NCBI RefSeq assembly: GCF_009674885.1 | Contig: NZ_WKKA01000003.1 | Location: 124,001-188,000 of the forward strand | Length of the DNA: 64,000 nucleotides | Origin: Paracoccus sp. S-4012 | Lineage (GTDB): Bacteria > Pseudomonadota > Alphaproteobacteria > Rhodobacterales > Rhodobacteraceae | Direction: 5' to 3' | Shown here: in pieces, positions 54,990 to 64,000 of the stretch | Numbering within the stretch: the stretch's first letter is position 1 | Layout: each line of letters opens with the position of its first letter | The notes under the pieces: generated by a model | Seen by the model: the letters and a program-made list of their open reading frames with translations, nothing else | Databases searched by the model: none | Told to the model about the DNA's origin: nothing | Position numbers and translations under genes: made by a program

Positions 54990-55825
54990 CCGACGCAGTC
55001 CAGACCACCGTCTGGGTCGAGCGCGAGGCGCTGATCGACCGCATCCCCCGCTGGGCCGCGATGCTGGGCCTGTTCCTCGCCTTCGTGCTGATCTGGGACC
55101 TCGTGACCCGCGCCGGATGGGTGTCGCCGATCATCCTGCCGACCCCGCGCGAGACGCTCGACGACCTGATCTTCGTCGGCCAGAACCTGCTCTCGGGCGA
55201 CTACATGCTGGCGGCGCTGTGGACCACCACGCGCACGGCGGCCTACGCCTTCCTGATCTCGGCCGCGATCGGCTTCAGCCTCGGCGTGCTGGTGGGCGAG
55301 ACCAAGTTCGGCGAGCGTGCGGTGCTGCCCTATCTGGTCGCCATCGACACCATGCCGAAGATCGCCTTCGCGCCGCTCTTCATCGCCTGGCTGGGCTTCG
55401 GGATCGAATCGAAGGTCGCCCTCGCCGCCTTCATCGCCACTTTCCCGATCGTCGTCGCCACCGCCGCGGGCCTCTCGGCCTCCAGCGAGAACGAGCGGAT
55501 GCTGTTCCGCACCATGGGGGCCGGGCGGATGCAGACGCTGTTCCAGCTGAAGCTGCCGAATGGGCTGCCCTACATCTTCACGGGGCTGAAGATCGCCACC
55601 GTGGGCGTCATGGCGGGCGTCATCACCGGCGAGTTCCTCGGCGGCGGCAAGGGCATGGGCGCGCTGATCCGCCAGTCGGCGAGCCAGATGAACACGCCGC
55701 GGGTCTTCGCGCTGATCCTCTATCTCAGCCTTCTCGGCCTCGGCCTCTACTTCCTCGTGGCCTGGGCGCAGCGGCGGCTGGTGTTCTGGAACCGCTCGGG
55801 GCTGACGGGACCGGGGGCGGGTTGA
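54986..55825 (+). CDS. NitT/TauT-type ABC transporter permease
   Basis: Permease of 279 residues with about six helices. It contains AMLGLFLAFVLIWDLVTRAG, LVAIDTMPKIAFAPLFIAWLG, the EAA loop RTMGAGRMQTLFQLKLPNGLP and KIATVGVMAGVITGEFLGGG. Only one permease gene is present, so it probably forms a homodimer, unlike the system at 20854-26282. The GntR gene starts one base after its stop. Confidence 0.92.
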   Translation: MTDAVQTTVWVEREALIDRIPRWAAMLGLFLAFVLIWDLVTRAGWVSPIILPTPRETLDDLIFVGQNLLSGDYMLAALWTTTRTAAYAFLISAAIGFSLGVLVGETKFGERAVLPYLVAIDTMPKIAFAPLFIAWLGFGIESKVALAAFIATFPIVVATAAGLSASSENERMLFRTMGAGRMQTLFQLKLPNGLPYIFTGLKIATVGVMAGVITGEFLGGGKGMGALIRQSASQMNTPRVFALILYLSLLGLGLYFLVAWAQRRLVFWNRSGLTGPGAG

Positions 55826-55826
55826 G

Positions 55827-56588
55827 GTGAGTGCCGAGGCACAGCCCCGGAACCTGTCCGAGCAGGCCTATGACCGCATTCGCCGCGACATCATCCTGGG
55901 CGAGTGGCGGCCCGGTGAGAAGCTGCTGTTGGAGGCCGTGTCGGACCGCTACGAGATCGGCATGGTCCCGGTGCGCGAGGCGCTGAACCGGCTCTCGGCC
56001 GAGGGGCTGGTCCTGCGCGAGAGGAATCGCGGCTTCTCGGTTTCGGCCCTGTCGATGGACGACCTCGAGGAACTGGTCAGCACCCGCATCCAGCTCGAGA
56101 CGCTGGCGCTGCGCACCTCGATCGAGCGCGGCGACGAGGCCTGGGAGGAGCTGCTGGTCCTGAGCTACCACCGCCTGTCGCGCACCAACCGCATGCTGCC
56201 GCACGAGGCCGGGCGCGAACGGGTGTCGGACGAATGGGAGCCGCGCCACCGCGCCTTCCACCTCGCGCTGCTCAACGCCTGCGGCTCGCGCTGGCTGCTC
56301 GGCTTTTGCGAGACGATGATGGACCACGCGGTGCGCTATCGGAACGTGTCGATGAACGCCCATGCCAGTCAACTGCGCCGCGAGGGCGCGAATGGCGAGC
56401 ATGAGGCGATCCTGCAGGCCGCCCTCGAACGCGACGCCGGCCGGGCCTGCGCCCTGCTGGCCGAGCATTACAGCGCGACGCTGGACGGCGTGCGCGACGT
56501 GGTGGGGACGACGCGCGACCCGGCCTGGAGCCACGCGCCGGAGAGTGCGGCGCGGGACAGCGGCAGGATCGCCCCGACGCGGCGCTGA
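55827..56588 (+). CDS. GntR-family (FadR/FCD type) transcriptional regulator
   Basis: A 253-residue regulator starting with GTG at 55827. The winged helix lies at residues 10-75 (LSEQAYDRIRRDIILGEWRPG, then GMVPVREALNRLSAEGL). The FCD effector domain follows, with metal-ligand-type positions in RHRAFHLALLNACG and GEHEAILQAALERD. FCD regulators usually bind organic acids. It is the last gene of the importer operon and probably senses its cargo or a breakdown product. The 43-base gap to the convergent RraA-like gene holds no feature. Confidence 0.9.
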   Translation: MSAEAQPRNLSEQAYDRIRRDIILGEWRPGEKLLLEAVSDRYEIGMVPVREALNRLSAEGLVLRERNRGFSVSALSMDDLEELVSTRIQLETLALRTSIERGDEAWEELLVLSYHRLSRTNRMLPHEAGRERVSDEWEPRHRAFHLALLNACGSRWLLGFCETMMDHAVRYRNVSMNAHASQLRREGANGEHEAILQAALERDAGRACALLAEHYSATLDGVRDVVGTTRDPAWSHAPESAARDSGRIAPTRR

Positions 56589-56630
56589 TCGCGCCGCTGC
56601 CCGGGGTCGTGCGGTGGCGGGCTCCGGGGG

Positions 56631-57260
56631 TCAGCCTTGGGCATAGGCACTGACATAGGTTCCGGCGGCGATCTGCCGAAGCATCTCCGCCTCTTTCAGT
56701 TCCTGCGCGCGAACGGCCTTCAGGAGGCGCTCGGCGCCAGTGACCGGAAACGCCACGATCCCGTCCGCATCGCCCACGACGATGTCGCCCGGATTGACCA
56801 CCATCCCGCCGATCGAGACCGGCTCCCCTATTGCGCCGGGGCCGTGCTTGTAGGGGCCGCGATGGATCGCCGCGCGGGCGAAGACCGGGAAATCTCCCGC
56901 GCCGATGGCGGCGCTGTCGCGGATCGCGCCGTCGATGACGAAACCGGCGGCGCCGCGGCTGCGGGCGATGGCGACCATGATCTCGCCGATCAGCGCTCGC
57001 GCGGTCTCGCCGCCGCCATCGACGACCATGACATCGCGGGGCTGCACGAGGCCGAGCGCCTTGTGGATGAACAGGTTGTCGCCCGCCGCGACCCTGACGG
57101 TGAGGGCGCGTCCGACCATCGTGCCGCCGCTGCCATGAAACGGCCGCAGCCCCACGGCGCCCGGCAAGCGCTCGAGGTTGTCGCTGATGACGGCCGTCGC
57201 CGCGCGGCGGAACCCCTCCAGCAGGCTGGCGATGTCGGCGGCGTCGGCGGCGGGTGTCAT
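56631..57260 (-). CDS. RraA-like/HMG-aldolase-family protein
   Basis: A 209-residue protein of the RraA/4-hydroxy-4-methyl-2-oxoglutarate aldolase family. Key parts are AVISDNLERLPGAVGL, RALTVRVAAGDN, VMVVDGGGETARALIGEIM (active-site region) and GFVIDGAIRDSAAIG with the Arg-Asp pair that binds pyruvate and metal. Enzymatic members split HMG or oxaloacetate to pyruvate; RraA proper inhibits RNase E. Catalytic-type residues favour the aldolase/decarboxylase. It follows the RND permease by 29 bases on the same strand but is functionally closer to the keto-acid genes to its left. Confidence 0.85.
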   Translation of the reverse strand: MTPAADAADIASLLEGFRRAATAVISDNLERLPGAVGLRPFHGSGGTMVGRALTVRVAAGDNLFIHKALGLVQPRDVMVVDGGGETARALIGEIMVAIARSRGAAGFVIDGAIRDSAAIGAGDFPVFARAAIHRGPYKHGPGAIGEPVSIGGMVVNPGDIVVGDADGIVAFPVTGAERLLKAVRAQELKEAEMLRQIAAGTYVSAYAQG

Positions 57261-57289
57261 GGTCTGTCCTTTGCCATCGGGCGTGCGTC

Positions 57290-60200
57290 TCAGCTTGCCG
57301 CCCGCGGCGGCTCGCCCTCACGACCATGCGTCCGGCCTTCATCATGCGGCGCGCGCGGCAGGAAGCGTCCGACGAAGCGGCCGAAGCTCTGCAGATAGGT
57401 CAGCATCACCGGCACCACGACCAGCGTCAGCAGCGTGGACGAGATCAGCCCGCCGATCACCGCATGGGCCATCGGCGCGTTCTGGCTGCTGCCCTGATGC
57501 AGGTTCAGCGCCAGCGGCGTCATCCCGAGGATCATCGCCAGCGTGGTCATGATGATCGGCCGGAACCGCACCCGCCCCGCCGCCACGAGCGCGTCGTAGA
57601 GGTTCGCGCCGCGCTCGCGCACCTGCTGGTTGGCGTTGTCCACCAGCAGGATCGCGTTTTTGACCACGAGGCCCATCAGCATGATGAAGCCGATCATCGA
57701 CATCATGTTCAGCGTCGAGCCGCCGACCAGCAGACCCAGCACCACCCCGATCAGCGACAGCGGCAGCGAGGCCATGATCGCCACCGGCTGCAGGAAGCTG
57801 CCGAACTGCGAGGCGAGCACGAGGTAGATGAAGATCACCGCCAGCAGCAGCGCCGAGGCGGCGGAGGCACCGGACTCGGCCAGCGCCTCGGCATCGCCGC
57901 CGAGACCGAAGCGGTAGCCGTCCGGCAGCACCATCTCCTGCGAGATCGAGGCCACCTGCGTCAGCACGTCGGGCGGCGCCCCCGGCGCGATGTTGGCGTC
58001 GATGGTGACGCGGCGGTCGAGGTCCTGGCGCAGGATCTCGGACTGGCCCACGGTCCGGGTGATCGCCGCGACCTGATCGAGCCGCGCGACTTCGCCGGTC
58101 TGCGGGTTGGTCCCGATCGGCAGGTTGCCCAGCGCGCCGATCTCGCTGCGCGCGGCCTCCTCCAGCCGCACGACGACGTCGTAGCTCTCGCCGTCGGGCG
58201 CGGTCCATTCCGCCACGCTGCTGCCGCTCATCATCGGGGTCAGCGCGCCGCTGATCTGCTGGAGCGAGATTCCGAGTTCGCTCGCCAGCAGGTTGTCGAC
58301 CTGGATGCCGATCTGAGGCTGCGCGGCGTTCATGGAGGAATCGATGTCCGCCAGCCCCTCGATCTGCGCCAGCCGCGCGGCGATCTGCTCGCCGATGCGG
58401 GCGAGGGTCTCGGTGTCGTCGCCATAGACGATGATCTCGACCGGCTTGCCGCCAGGGCCGAAACTGTCCTCGGCGCTGATCACGGTCTCGAGACCGGGGA
58501 GGCGTTGCAGCAACTCGCGGGTGCGGGCCGCGAACTCCTGCGCGGTGATGCTGCGCTCGTCATGCGGGACCATCGTCACGCTGATCGTCGCGGCGTTCGC
58601 CGTCCCCGAGCCAACCACCGCCCCGGCAATCGAGGTGTAGGTCGTGGCGACCGCCGGGTCCTCGCGCAGCATGGCGCCGATCTGGACCGCCCGCGCGGCG
58701 GTGTAGTCGAGCGACGAGCCGGGCAGGGTCTCGATGTTGACCGAGACCTTGCCGTTGTCCTGCGAGGGCAGGAACTCGGTCCCGATCAGGGGGATCAGGG
58801 GGAAGCTGCCGAAAAACAGTCCGAAGGCGATCGCCAGCGTGACCAGCCGGTGCCGCAGCGCCCAGCGCAGCACGCCGACATAGCCGCGCGTCACCGCCTC
58901 GAACCAGCGGTTGAAGCGGCCGACCATGCGGCCAATCGGGCCGCGCTTCGCGCCGGGTTCGGCATCGGGGTCATACCAGACGCTCGACAGCATCGGGTCG
59001 AGCGTGAAGGCGACGAAGAGCGAGATCATCACCGCAACCGAGACCGTGACCCCGAACTGCAGGAAGAACCGGCCCATGATGCCTTCCATGAAGGCCACCG
59101 GCAGGAACACCGCGACGATGGAGAGGGTCGTCGCCATCACCGCGAGGCCGATCTCCTTGGTGCCCTCGAGCGCCGCCTGCCGGGGGCCTTTGCCCATGTT
59201 CAGGTGGCGCATGATGTTTTCGCGCACCACGATCGCATCGTCGATCAGGATGCCGACCGACAGCGACAGCCCCATCAGCGTCATGATGTTGAGCGAGAAG
59301 CCCAGCACATAGAGCGCGAACATCGTGCCGATGATCGAGATCGGCAGCGTCAGCCCGGTGATGATGGTCGAGCGCCACGAATTCAGGAACAGGAACACGA
59401 CCACCACCGACAGGATCGCGCCCTCGATCAGCATGTTCTGCACCGCCTCGACCGAGGCCTCGATTGCCGTGGCGTCGCTGGCGATCACCTGGATCTCGAC
59501 GTCGTCGGGCAGCACCGTCGCGGCGAGTTGTTCGGCGGCGGCGACGATGTCATGGGCGACCTGCACGGTGTTGGCGCCCTGCACCTTCATCACGTCCACC
59601 GCGAGCGCGCGCCCGCCGTTGAGGAAGGCAAGGCTCGAAGCCTCGGCCGCGCCGATGCTGATGGTGGCGACATCAGTGAGGTAGACCGCCTGCCCGCCCT
59701 GCCGGCCGACGATGATGCGGCGGAAATCCTCGACATTCTCGAGGCTGCCGCGGATCTGGATCGACTGCTGGGTGGCGCCCTCGTTGATCTCGCCCGCGGG
59801 CAGGTCGGCGGCGTTGTCGCGGATCGCGGCCATCACCTCGGTGACGGCGATGCCCTGCGCGGCCAGCCGCTCGGGGTCGAGGGTCACGTCCACCTGCGCC
59901 GGCAACCCGCCCACGACCGAGACGCTGCCGACGCCGCCCACGTTCCGCAGCGGGTTGACGATCATGTCCTCGGTCAGCGTCGTCAGCTCCGGGATCGAGC
60001 GGACCTGCGAGCTGACGGCGATCGAGATGATCGGCATGGCAGAGGGATCGAAGCGCAGGATCGTGGGCGCATCGGCGCGTTCTGGCAGCACCGCCTGGAT
60101 GCTCGACAGCCGGTCGCGCACATTGTCCATCGCCTCGGCCGAACTCACGTCGAGGTCGAACTGCATCAGCACCATCGCCTGACCGGCCTGCGCGGTGGAC

Positions 60201-60442
60201 CGGATCGTGTCGATGCCGCTGATCGTGGCCATCGAGTCCTCGATGGGCCGGACGATGTCGTTCTCAACCGCCTCGGGCGAGGCGCCGTCATAGGCGACCA
60301 CCACCGCGACCACGGGGATGTCGACGTTGGGCAGCTGCTCGACCGGCAGCCGCTGCCACGAGAACAGGCCGAGGATCACGATCGCCGCCATCATCATGGT
60401 GGCGAAGACCGGATGGCCGACGCTGATGCGGGTCAGGAACAT
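57290..60442 (-). CDS. RND efflux permease (HAE1/AcrB-like)
   Basis: A 1050-residue inner-membrane proton-driven pump with the two-repeat RND layout: helix 1, a large periplasmic loop, six helices, then the same again. The proton-relay Asp pair is in [14 protein letters not shown] and the partner Lys in [15 protein letters not shown]. Other markers are [14 protein letters not shown] and [16 protein letters not shown]. It forms a tripartite pump with the adaptor directly upstream (adjacent stop and start) and an outer-membrane channel encoded elsewhere. Substrates cannot be told; both drug-type and lipid/aromatic-type pumps look like this. Confidence 0.94.
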   Translation of the reverse strand: MFLTRISVGHPVFATMMMAAIVILGLFSWQRLPVEQLPNVDIPVVAVVVAYDGASPEAVENDIVRPIEDSMATISGIDTIRSTAQAGQAMVLMQFDLDVSSAEAMDNVRDRLSSIQAVLPERADAPTILRFDPSAMPIISIAVSSQVRSIPELTTLTEDMIVNPLRNVGGVGSVSVVGGLPAQVDVTLDPERLAAQGIAVTEVMAAIRDNAADLPAGEINEGATQQSIQIRGSLENVEDFRRIIVGRQGGQAVYLTDVATISIGAAEASSLAFLNGGRALAVDVMKVQGANTVQVAHDIVAAAEQLAATVLPDDVEIQVIASDATAIEASVEAVQNMLIEGAILSVVVVFLFLNSWRSTIITGLTLPISIIGTMFALYVLGFSLNIMTLMGLSLSVGILIDDAIVVRENIMRHLNMGKGPRQAALEGTKEIGLAVMATTLSIVAVFLPVAFMEGIMGRFFLQFGVTVSVAVMISLFVAFTLDPMLSSVWYDPDAEPGAKRGPIGRMVGRFNRWFEAVTRGYVGVLRWALRHRLVTLAIAFGLFFGSFPLIPLIGTEFLPSQDNGKVSVNIETLPGSSLDYTAARAVQIGAMLREDPAVATTYTSIAGAVVGSGTANAATISVTMVPHDERSITAQEFAARTRELLQRLPGLETVISAEDSFGPGGKPVEIIVYGDDTETLARIGEQIAARLAQIEGLADIDSSMNAAQPQIGIQVDNLLASELGISLQQISGALTPMMSGSSVAEWTAPDGESYDVVVRLEEAARSEIGALGNLPIGTNPQTGEVARLDQVAAITRTVGQSEILRQDLDRRVTIDANIAPGAPPDVLTQVASISQEMVLPDGYRFGLGGDAEALAESGASAASALLLAVIFIYLVLASQFGSFLQPVAIMASLPLSLIGVVLGLLVGGSTLNMMSMIGFIMLMGLVVKNAILLVDNANQQVRERGANLYDALVAAGRVRFRPIIMTTLAMILGMTPLALNLHQGSSQNAPMAHAVIGGLISSTLLTLVVVPVMLTYLQSFGRFVGRFLPRAPHDEGRTHGREGEPPRAAS

Positions 60443-61657
60443 CTACATCCTGTCCGTCACGCGGACGGCCATGGCGTCGGTCAGGTCCGGCAGGCGGCCC
60501 GAGACGATCCGCTCGCCCGCCTCCAGCCCCGACTCGATGCCGATCAGCGTGTCGCCCTGCCAGAGGCTGCCGGTTTCGACCGGCTGGCGCACGAGGCTGC
60601 CGTCTTCGATCTTCAGCACGAAGCTGCCCGCATCATCCTCCCGCACGCTCGTGCGGGGGACGGCGACCGCGTCGGGCTCGGAGCGCAGCAGGATCTCGCC
60701 CGTGGCATACATGCCGCCACGCAGATCGAGGTCGGGGTTGTCCACGACGATCGAGACCGGCGCGTTGCGGCTGCCCGAGGCGGCGGTGGGGCTGACCCCC
60801 TCGATGCGGCCCCCGAAGCTGCGGCCGGGCAATCCCTCGACGGTGAAGGCGACGGCCTGCCCGCGCTCGAGCTGCACGGTCTGGGCGACCGGCACGAGCA
60901 CCTCCAGCGTCATCACCGAGAGGTCGGCGAGCCGGAACAGGGTCGCGCCTGCGGCGACGGTCTGGCCCAGCTCGACGGCGCGCTCGGCGATGATGCCGTC
61001 GATGGGCGCATGGATGCTGGCGTCGTTTAGGGTGATCTCGGCCGCGGCGACGGCTGCTTGCTGCACATCCACGTTGGCGCGCTGCACGGCCAGATTGCTC
61101 TGCGCCGTCTCCGCCGCGACCGAGGCTGATACCCCACGCCGCGCGAGTTCCTCCGCCCGTGCAGCCTCGGCTTCGGCCAAGGCGTATTGCGCCCGCGACG
61201 CCTCGAGCGCGGCGGTCTGCTGGGCAAGCTGCGCCCGCAGCGCCTCGACGTCGATCTGGGCCAGCAACGCGCCCCGGGTCACGCGGTCGCCGAGGCGGGC
61301 ATGGACCTCGGCGACGGTGCCCGCGAGGCGGCTGTTGATCTGCACCTGCGTGCGCGGCTGCAGGGTGCCGCTGATGCGCAGCGTGTCGCGCAGCGTGTCG
61401 CGCTCGACCTCGGTCACGTCCAGCGGATGGAGAAGGATCTCGCCGCTCGCCGCCGCCACGCCGGTCGAGGCGACGGTCTCGGGGGCGCTGCCCTGCCGGC
61501 CGTCCCAGATGAGCACCGCCGCAAGCGCCGCCGCCAGCAGCGCGACGACGACCCAGGGCCAGCGCGCCCGCCGCACGGGCTGCGCGCGCCTCCGGCGCTC
61601 GCGCTCGGACATGGCCCAGTCGGGCTTCGCCATGCTGGCGGGTGCCGGATGCGGCAT
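60443..61657 (-). CDS. RND efflux periplasmic adaptor (membrane fusion) protein
   Basis: A 404-residue adaptor. A basic cytoplasmic tail (SERERRRRAQPVRRARW) leads to an inner-membrane helix (PWVVVALLAAALAAVLIW). Then come the lipoyl half-motif GTVAEVHARLGDRVTRGALLAQID, a helical hairpin (ALEASRAQYALAEAEAARAEEL onward), the second lipoyl half ASIHAPIDGIIAERAVELGQ and beta-barrel parts. The start is uncertain: the open frame continues to 61879, and ATGs at 61807, 61657 and 61633 lack good ribosome-binding sites. Stop codon and permease ATG are directly adjacent. No lipobox, so it is anchored by the helix. The 290 bases upstream to 61948 hold no other gene. Confidence 0.88.
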   Translation of the reverse strand: MPHPAPASMAKPDWAMSERERRRRAQPVRRARWPWVVVALLAAALAAVLIWDGRQGSAPETVASTGVAAASGEILLHPLDVTEVERDTLRDTLRISGTLQPRTQVQINSRLAGTVAEVHARLGDRVTRGALLAQIDVEALRAQLAQQTAALEASRAQYALAEAEAARAEELARRGVSASVAAETAQSNLAVQRANVDVQQAAVAAAEITLNDASIHAPIDGIIAERAVELGQTVAAGATLFRLADLSVMTLEVLVPVAQTVQLERGQAVAFTVEGLPGRSFGGRIEGVSPTAASGSRNAPVSIVVDNPDLDLRGGMYATGEILLRSEPDAVAVPRTSVREDDAGSFVLKIEDGSLVRQPVETGSLWQGDTLIGIESGLEAGERIVSGRLPDLTDAMAVRVTDRM

Positions 61658-61948
61658 GTCGTCGTTGGGCAACGGTCCGTCATCCTTCTTCTCGGGCGGC
61701 GGGCCATGATCGCGGCCGGACGTCTCTGCCTGTCGCCATCGCCTCACCCGCGCAATGGTTCCGGGACGGCGGGCGCCATGTGACCCCGCGTTGGTCCCAT
61801 GGCGCATGGCCGGGGCAGGCGCAAAGCAAACCGCATCAAGCCTGCGGCACCGCGACCGCACAAGCTGCCCGAAGGACACGCGCGAGGCGGGCAGGGCGGC
61901 GACCCGCGGCCGCGCCCGCCCATCGTCGCGTTGGCCTGCGGTATCGCC

Positions 61949-64000
61949 TCAGCGGCGCGCGGCGCGGATCAGGTCGAGGATGTCGCGCGCGGCGGCGGGG
62001 ATGTTGGTCCCAGGACCGAAGATCGCCTTCACCCCGGCGGCCTTGAGGAACTCGTAATCCTGCTGCGGGATCACGCCCCCGCAGATCACGAGGATATCCC
62101 CGGCCCCCTGCGCCTTCAGCGCCTCGATCAGCTTCGGCGCAAGCGTCTTGTGCCCCGCCGCCTGTGACGAGATGCCGACCACATGCACGTCATTGTCCAC
62201 GGCGTCCTGCGCGGCTTCCTCGGGCGTCTGGAAGAGCGGCCCCACGTCCACGTCGAAGCCGATATCGGCGAAGGCGGTGGCGATGACCTTGGCGCCGCGG
62301 TCGTGGCCGTCCTGGCCCATCTTCACGACGAGGATCCGCGGCCGCCGGCCTTCTTCCTCGGCGAAATCCTCCACGTCCTGCTGGATACGGGCAAAGCCCT
62401 CGTCGCCCTCATAGGCCGCGCCGTAAACCCCGGCGAGCGTGCGGACCTCGGCCCGGTGGCGTCCGAAGGCCTTTTCCATCGCCATGCTGATCTCTCCGAC
62501 GCTGGCCCGCGCCCGCGCCGCCTCGACCGCCGCTTCCAGCAGGTTGCCGCCCTCGCGCGCCGTGCGCTCGACCTCGGCCAGCGCCGCGTCGCAGGCGGAC
62601 TTGTCGCGGGCGGCGCGGAGCTTCTCCAGCCGGGCGATCTGGCTCAGGCGGACCGCGACGTTGTCGATGTCGAGGATGTCGATCGGGTCTTCCTTGTCCT
62701 TGCGGTATTTGTTGACGCCGACGATGACCTCCTCGCCGCGGTCGATCATGGCCTGCCTGCGCGCCGCCGTCTCCTCGATCCTGAGCTTCGGCTGGCCGGA
62801 GGCGACAGCCTTGGTCATGCCGCCCATCGCCTCGACTTCCTCGATGATGGCCCAAGCCTTCTCGGCCAGTTCGGCGGTCAGGCTCTCGACGTAATAGGAG
62901 CCCGCGAGCGGGTCCACGACATGCGTGATGCCGGTCTCCTCCTGCAGGATCAGCTGCGTGTTCCGCGCGATCCGGGCCGCGAAGTCGGTCGGCAGCGCGA
63001 TGGCTTCGTCGAGCGCGTTGGTGTGCAGCGACTGCGTTCCGCCGAGGGCGGCCGACATCGCCTCGTAGGCGGTGCGGATGACGTTGTTGTAAGGGTCCTG
63101 CTCCTGCAGGCTGACGCCCGAGGTCTGGCAATGCGTGCGCAGCATCAGGCTCGACGGCTTCTGCGCGCCGAAATCGGACATGATCCGGTGCCACAGCAGC
63201 CGCGCCGCGCGCAGCTTCGCGGCCTCCATGAAGAAGTTCATGCCGATGGCGAAGAAGAAGCTCAGCCGCCCTGCGAAAGCGTCCACGTCCATGCCCGCCG
63301 CCATCGCCGCACGGACGTATTCCCGCCCGTCGGCCAGCGTGTAGGCCAGCTCTTGCACGAGGTTCGCCCCGGCCTCCTGCATGTGGTAGCCGGAGATCGA
63401 GATCGAGTTGAACTTCGGCATCTCGGCCGAGGTGTAGGCGATGATGTCCGACACGATCCGCATCGAGGGTTCGGGCGGGTAGATGTAGGTGTTTCGGACC
63501 ATGAACTCCTTGAGGATGTCGTTCTGGATGGTCCCGCTGAGCGCCGCGCGCGGCACCCCCTGCTCCTCGCCCGCGACGATGAAATTCGCCAGGATCGGGA
63601 TCACCGCGCCGTTCATGGTCATCGAGACGCTGACGCGGTCGAGCGGGATGCCGTCGAAGAGGATCTTCATGTCCTCGACGGAATCGATCGCGACGCCCGC
63701 CTTGCCCACGTCGCCCTCGACGCGCGGGTGGTCGCTGTCATAGCCGCGATGGGTGGCGAGGTCGAAGGCGACCGAGACCCCCTGCTGCCCCGCGGCGAGG
63801 CCGCGGCGGTAGAAGGCGTTGCTCTCCTCGGCGGTCGAGAAGCCGGCATATTGCCGGATCGTCCAGGGGCGGCCGGCATACATCGTCGCCCGCGGGCCGC
63901 GCGTGAAGGGGGCCAGGCCGGGCAGGCTGCCCATATGCGCGAGGTCCGCGGTGTCGGCCTCGGTATAGAGGGGCTTCACCGCGATCCCCTCCAGCGTGTC
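61949..64000 (-). CDS. Methylmalonyl-CoA mutase, large subunit (5' end outside window)
   Basis: B12-dependent interconversion of methylmalonyl-CoA and succinyl-CoA, the last step of propionyl-CoA use. The 683 residues present lack only the N-terminal start; the frame is open to the window edge. The catalytic TIM barrel has [47 protein letters not shown] and [12 protein letters not shown]. The C-terminal cobalamin domain has the DxHxxG motif in [21 protein letters not shown] and [17 protein letters not shown]. Single-chain form of the ScpA/BhbA type. No epimerase or GTPase chaperone gene is visible on the window side. Confidence 0.97.
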   Translation of the reverse strand, partial: DTLEGIAVKPLYTEADTADLAHMGSLPGLAPFTRGPRATMYAGRPWTIRQYAGFSTAEESNAFYRRGLAAGQQGVSVAFDLATHRGYDSDHPRVEGDVGKAGVAIDSVEDMKILFDGIPLDRVSVSMTMNGAVIPILANFIVAGEEQGVPRAALSGTIQNDILKEFMVRNTYIYPPEPSMRIVSDIIAYTSAEMPKFNSISISGYHMQEAGANLVQELAYTLADGREYVRAAMAAGMDVDAFAGRLSFFFAIGMNFFMEAAKLRAARLLWHRIMSDFGAQKPSSLMLRTHCQTSGVSLQEQDPYNNVIRTAYEAMSAALGGTQSLHTNALDEAIALPTDFAARIARNTQLILQEETGITHVVDPLAGSYYVESLTAELAEKAWAIIEEVEAMGGMTKAVASGQPKLRIEETAARRQAMIDRGEEVIVGVNKYRKDKEDPIDILDIDNVAVRLSQIARLEKLRAARDKSACDAALAEVERTAREGGNLLEAAVEAARARASVGEISMAMEKAFGRHRAEVRTLAGVYGAAYEGDEGFARIQQDVEDFAEEEGRRPRILVVKMGQDGHDRGAKVIATAFADIGFDVDVGPLFQTPEEAAQDAVDNDVHVVGISSQAAGHKTLAPKLIEALKAQGAGDILVICGGVIPQQDYEFLKAAGVKAIFGPGTNIPAAARDILDLIRAARR

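Noticed and set aside
57254..61030. Open plus-strand frame of 1258 codons opposite the RND genes
   Set aside because: Very rich in Arg, His, Asp and Gln with no recognisable domain; it is a high-GC shadow of the RND permease and adaptor, which have complete family motifs.

Overview
The window is a very GC-rich stretch of an alphaproteobacterial chromosome. It most resembles the Rhodobacterales (Rhodobacteraceae/Paracoccaceae) by its gene content: betI-betB-betA divergent from choXWV, an ScfR-type regulator, TAXI and NitT/TauT uptake genes, Obg-ProB and a B12-dependent mutase. This placement is inferred from gene content and composition only. I see no tRNA, rRNA, CRISPR array, insertion sequence or phage gene. 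About 57 genes are supported; nearly all are intact and tightly packed, with many 4-base ATGA/GTGA overlaps, and the genes at both window ends are cut.

Layout. 1-1494: end of a DUF5602-like gene, a Tat-exported cupredoxin and an ECF sigma factor in one overlapping operon. 1580-6881: housekeeping (fghA, gph, rpe, obg, proB) and iron storage (bfd-bfr) behind a clear promoter carrying a dyad. 6954-14270: a lipoprotein, a formate/nitrite-type channel, an aminotransferase, a DUF1330 protein, an acyltransferase, a membrane protein, serS and a DMT permease.

14195-31807 is a quaternary-amine and osmolyte region. betIBA runs left and the choline importer choXWV runs right from a shared control region holding a BetI-like palindrome. 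A six-gene leftward operon follows: NitT/TauT-type ABC importer, octopine/nopaline-dehydrogenase-like protein and 3-hydroxyacyl-CoA-dehydrogenase-like protein. Its substrate cannot be named, and it is the most interesting uncharacterised pathway here. Then come an AidB-like acyl-CoA dehydrogenase and a second betaine-type importer, proVWX, closed by a strong terminator.

31936-40641 holds less understood envelope genes: an ExeA-like ATPase with a membrane anchor, an orphan TAXI solute-binding protein paired with a secreted coiled-coil protein that has four 52-residue repeats, a LysR regulator divergent from a small secreted three-repeat protein, a SulP transporter without a STAS domain, and a universal stress protein.

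41026-51352 looks like carboxylate sensing and uptake: a stand-alone receiver, a two-helix membrane protein, a symporter-histidine kinase fusion, an ScfR-family regulator, and a Liv-type ABC operon whose upstream region has a direct repeat that may be the ScfR site. 52290-57260 combines a fumarylacetoacetate-hydrolase-family enzyme, a second NitT/TauT importer, a GntR regulator and an RraA-like aldolase, suggesting uptake and breakdown of a keto or aromatic acid. The window ends with an RND efflux pair (57290-61657) and most of methylmalonyl-CoA mutase (61949-64000).
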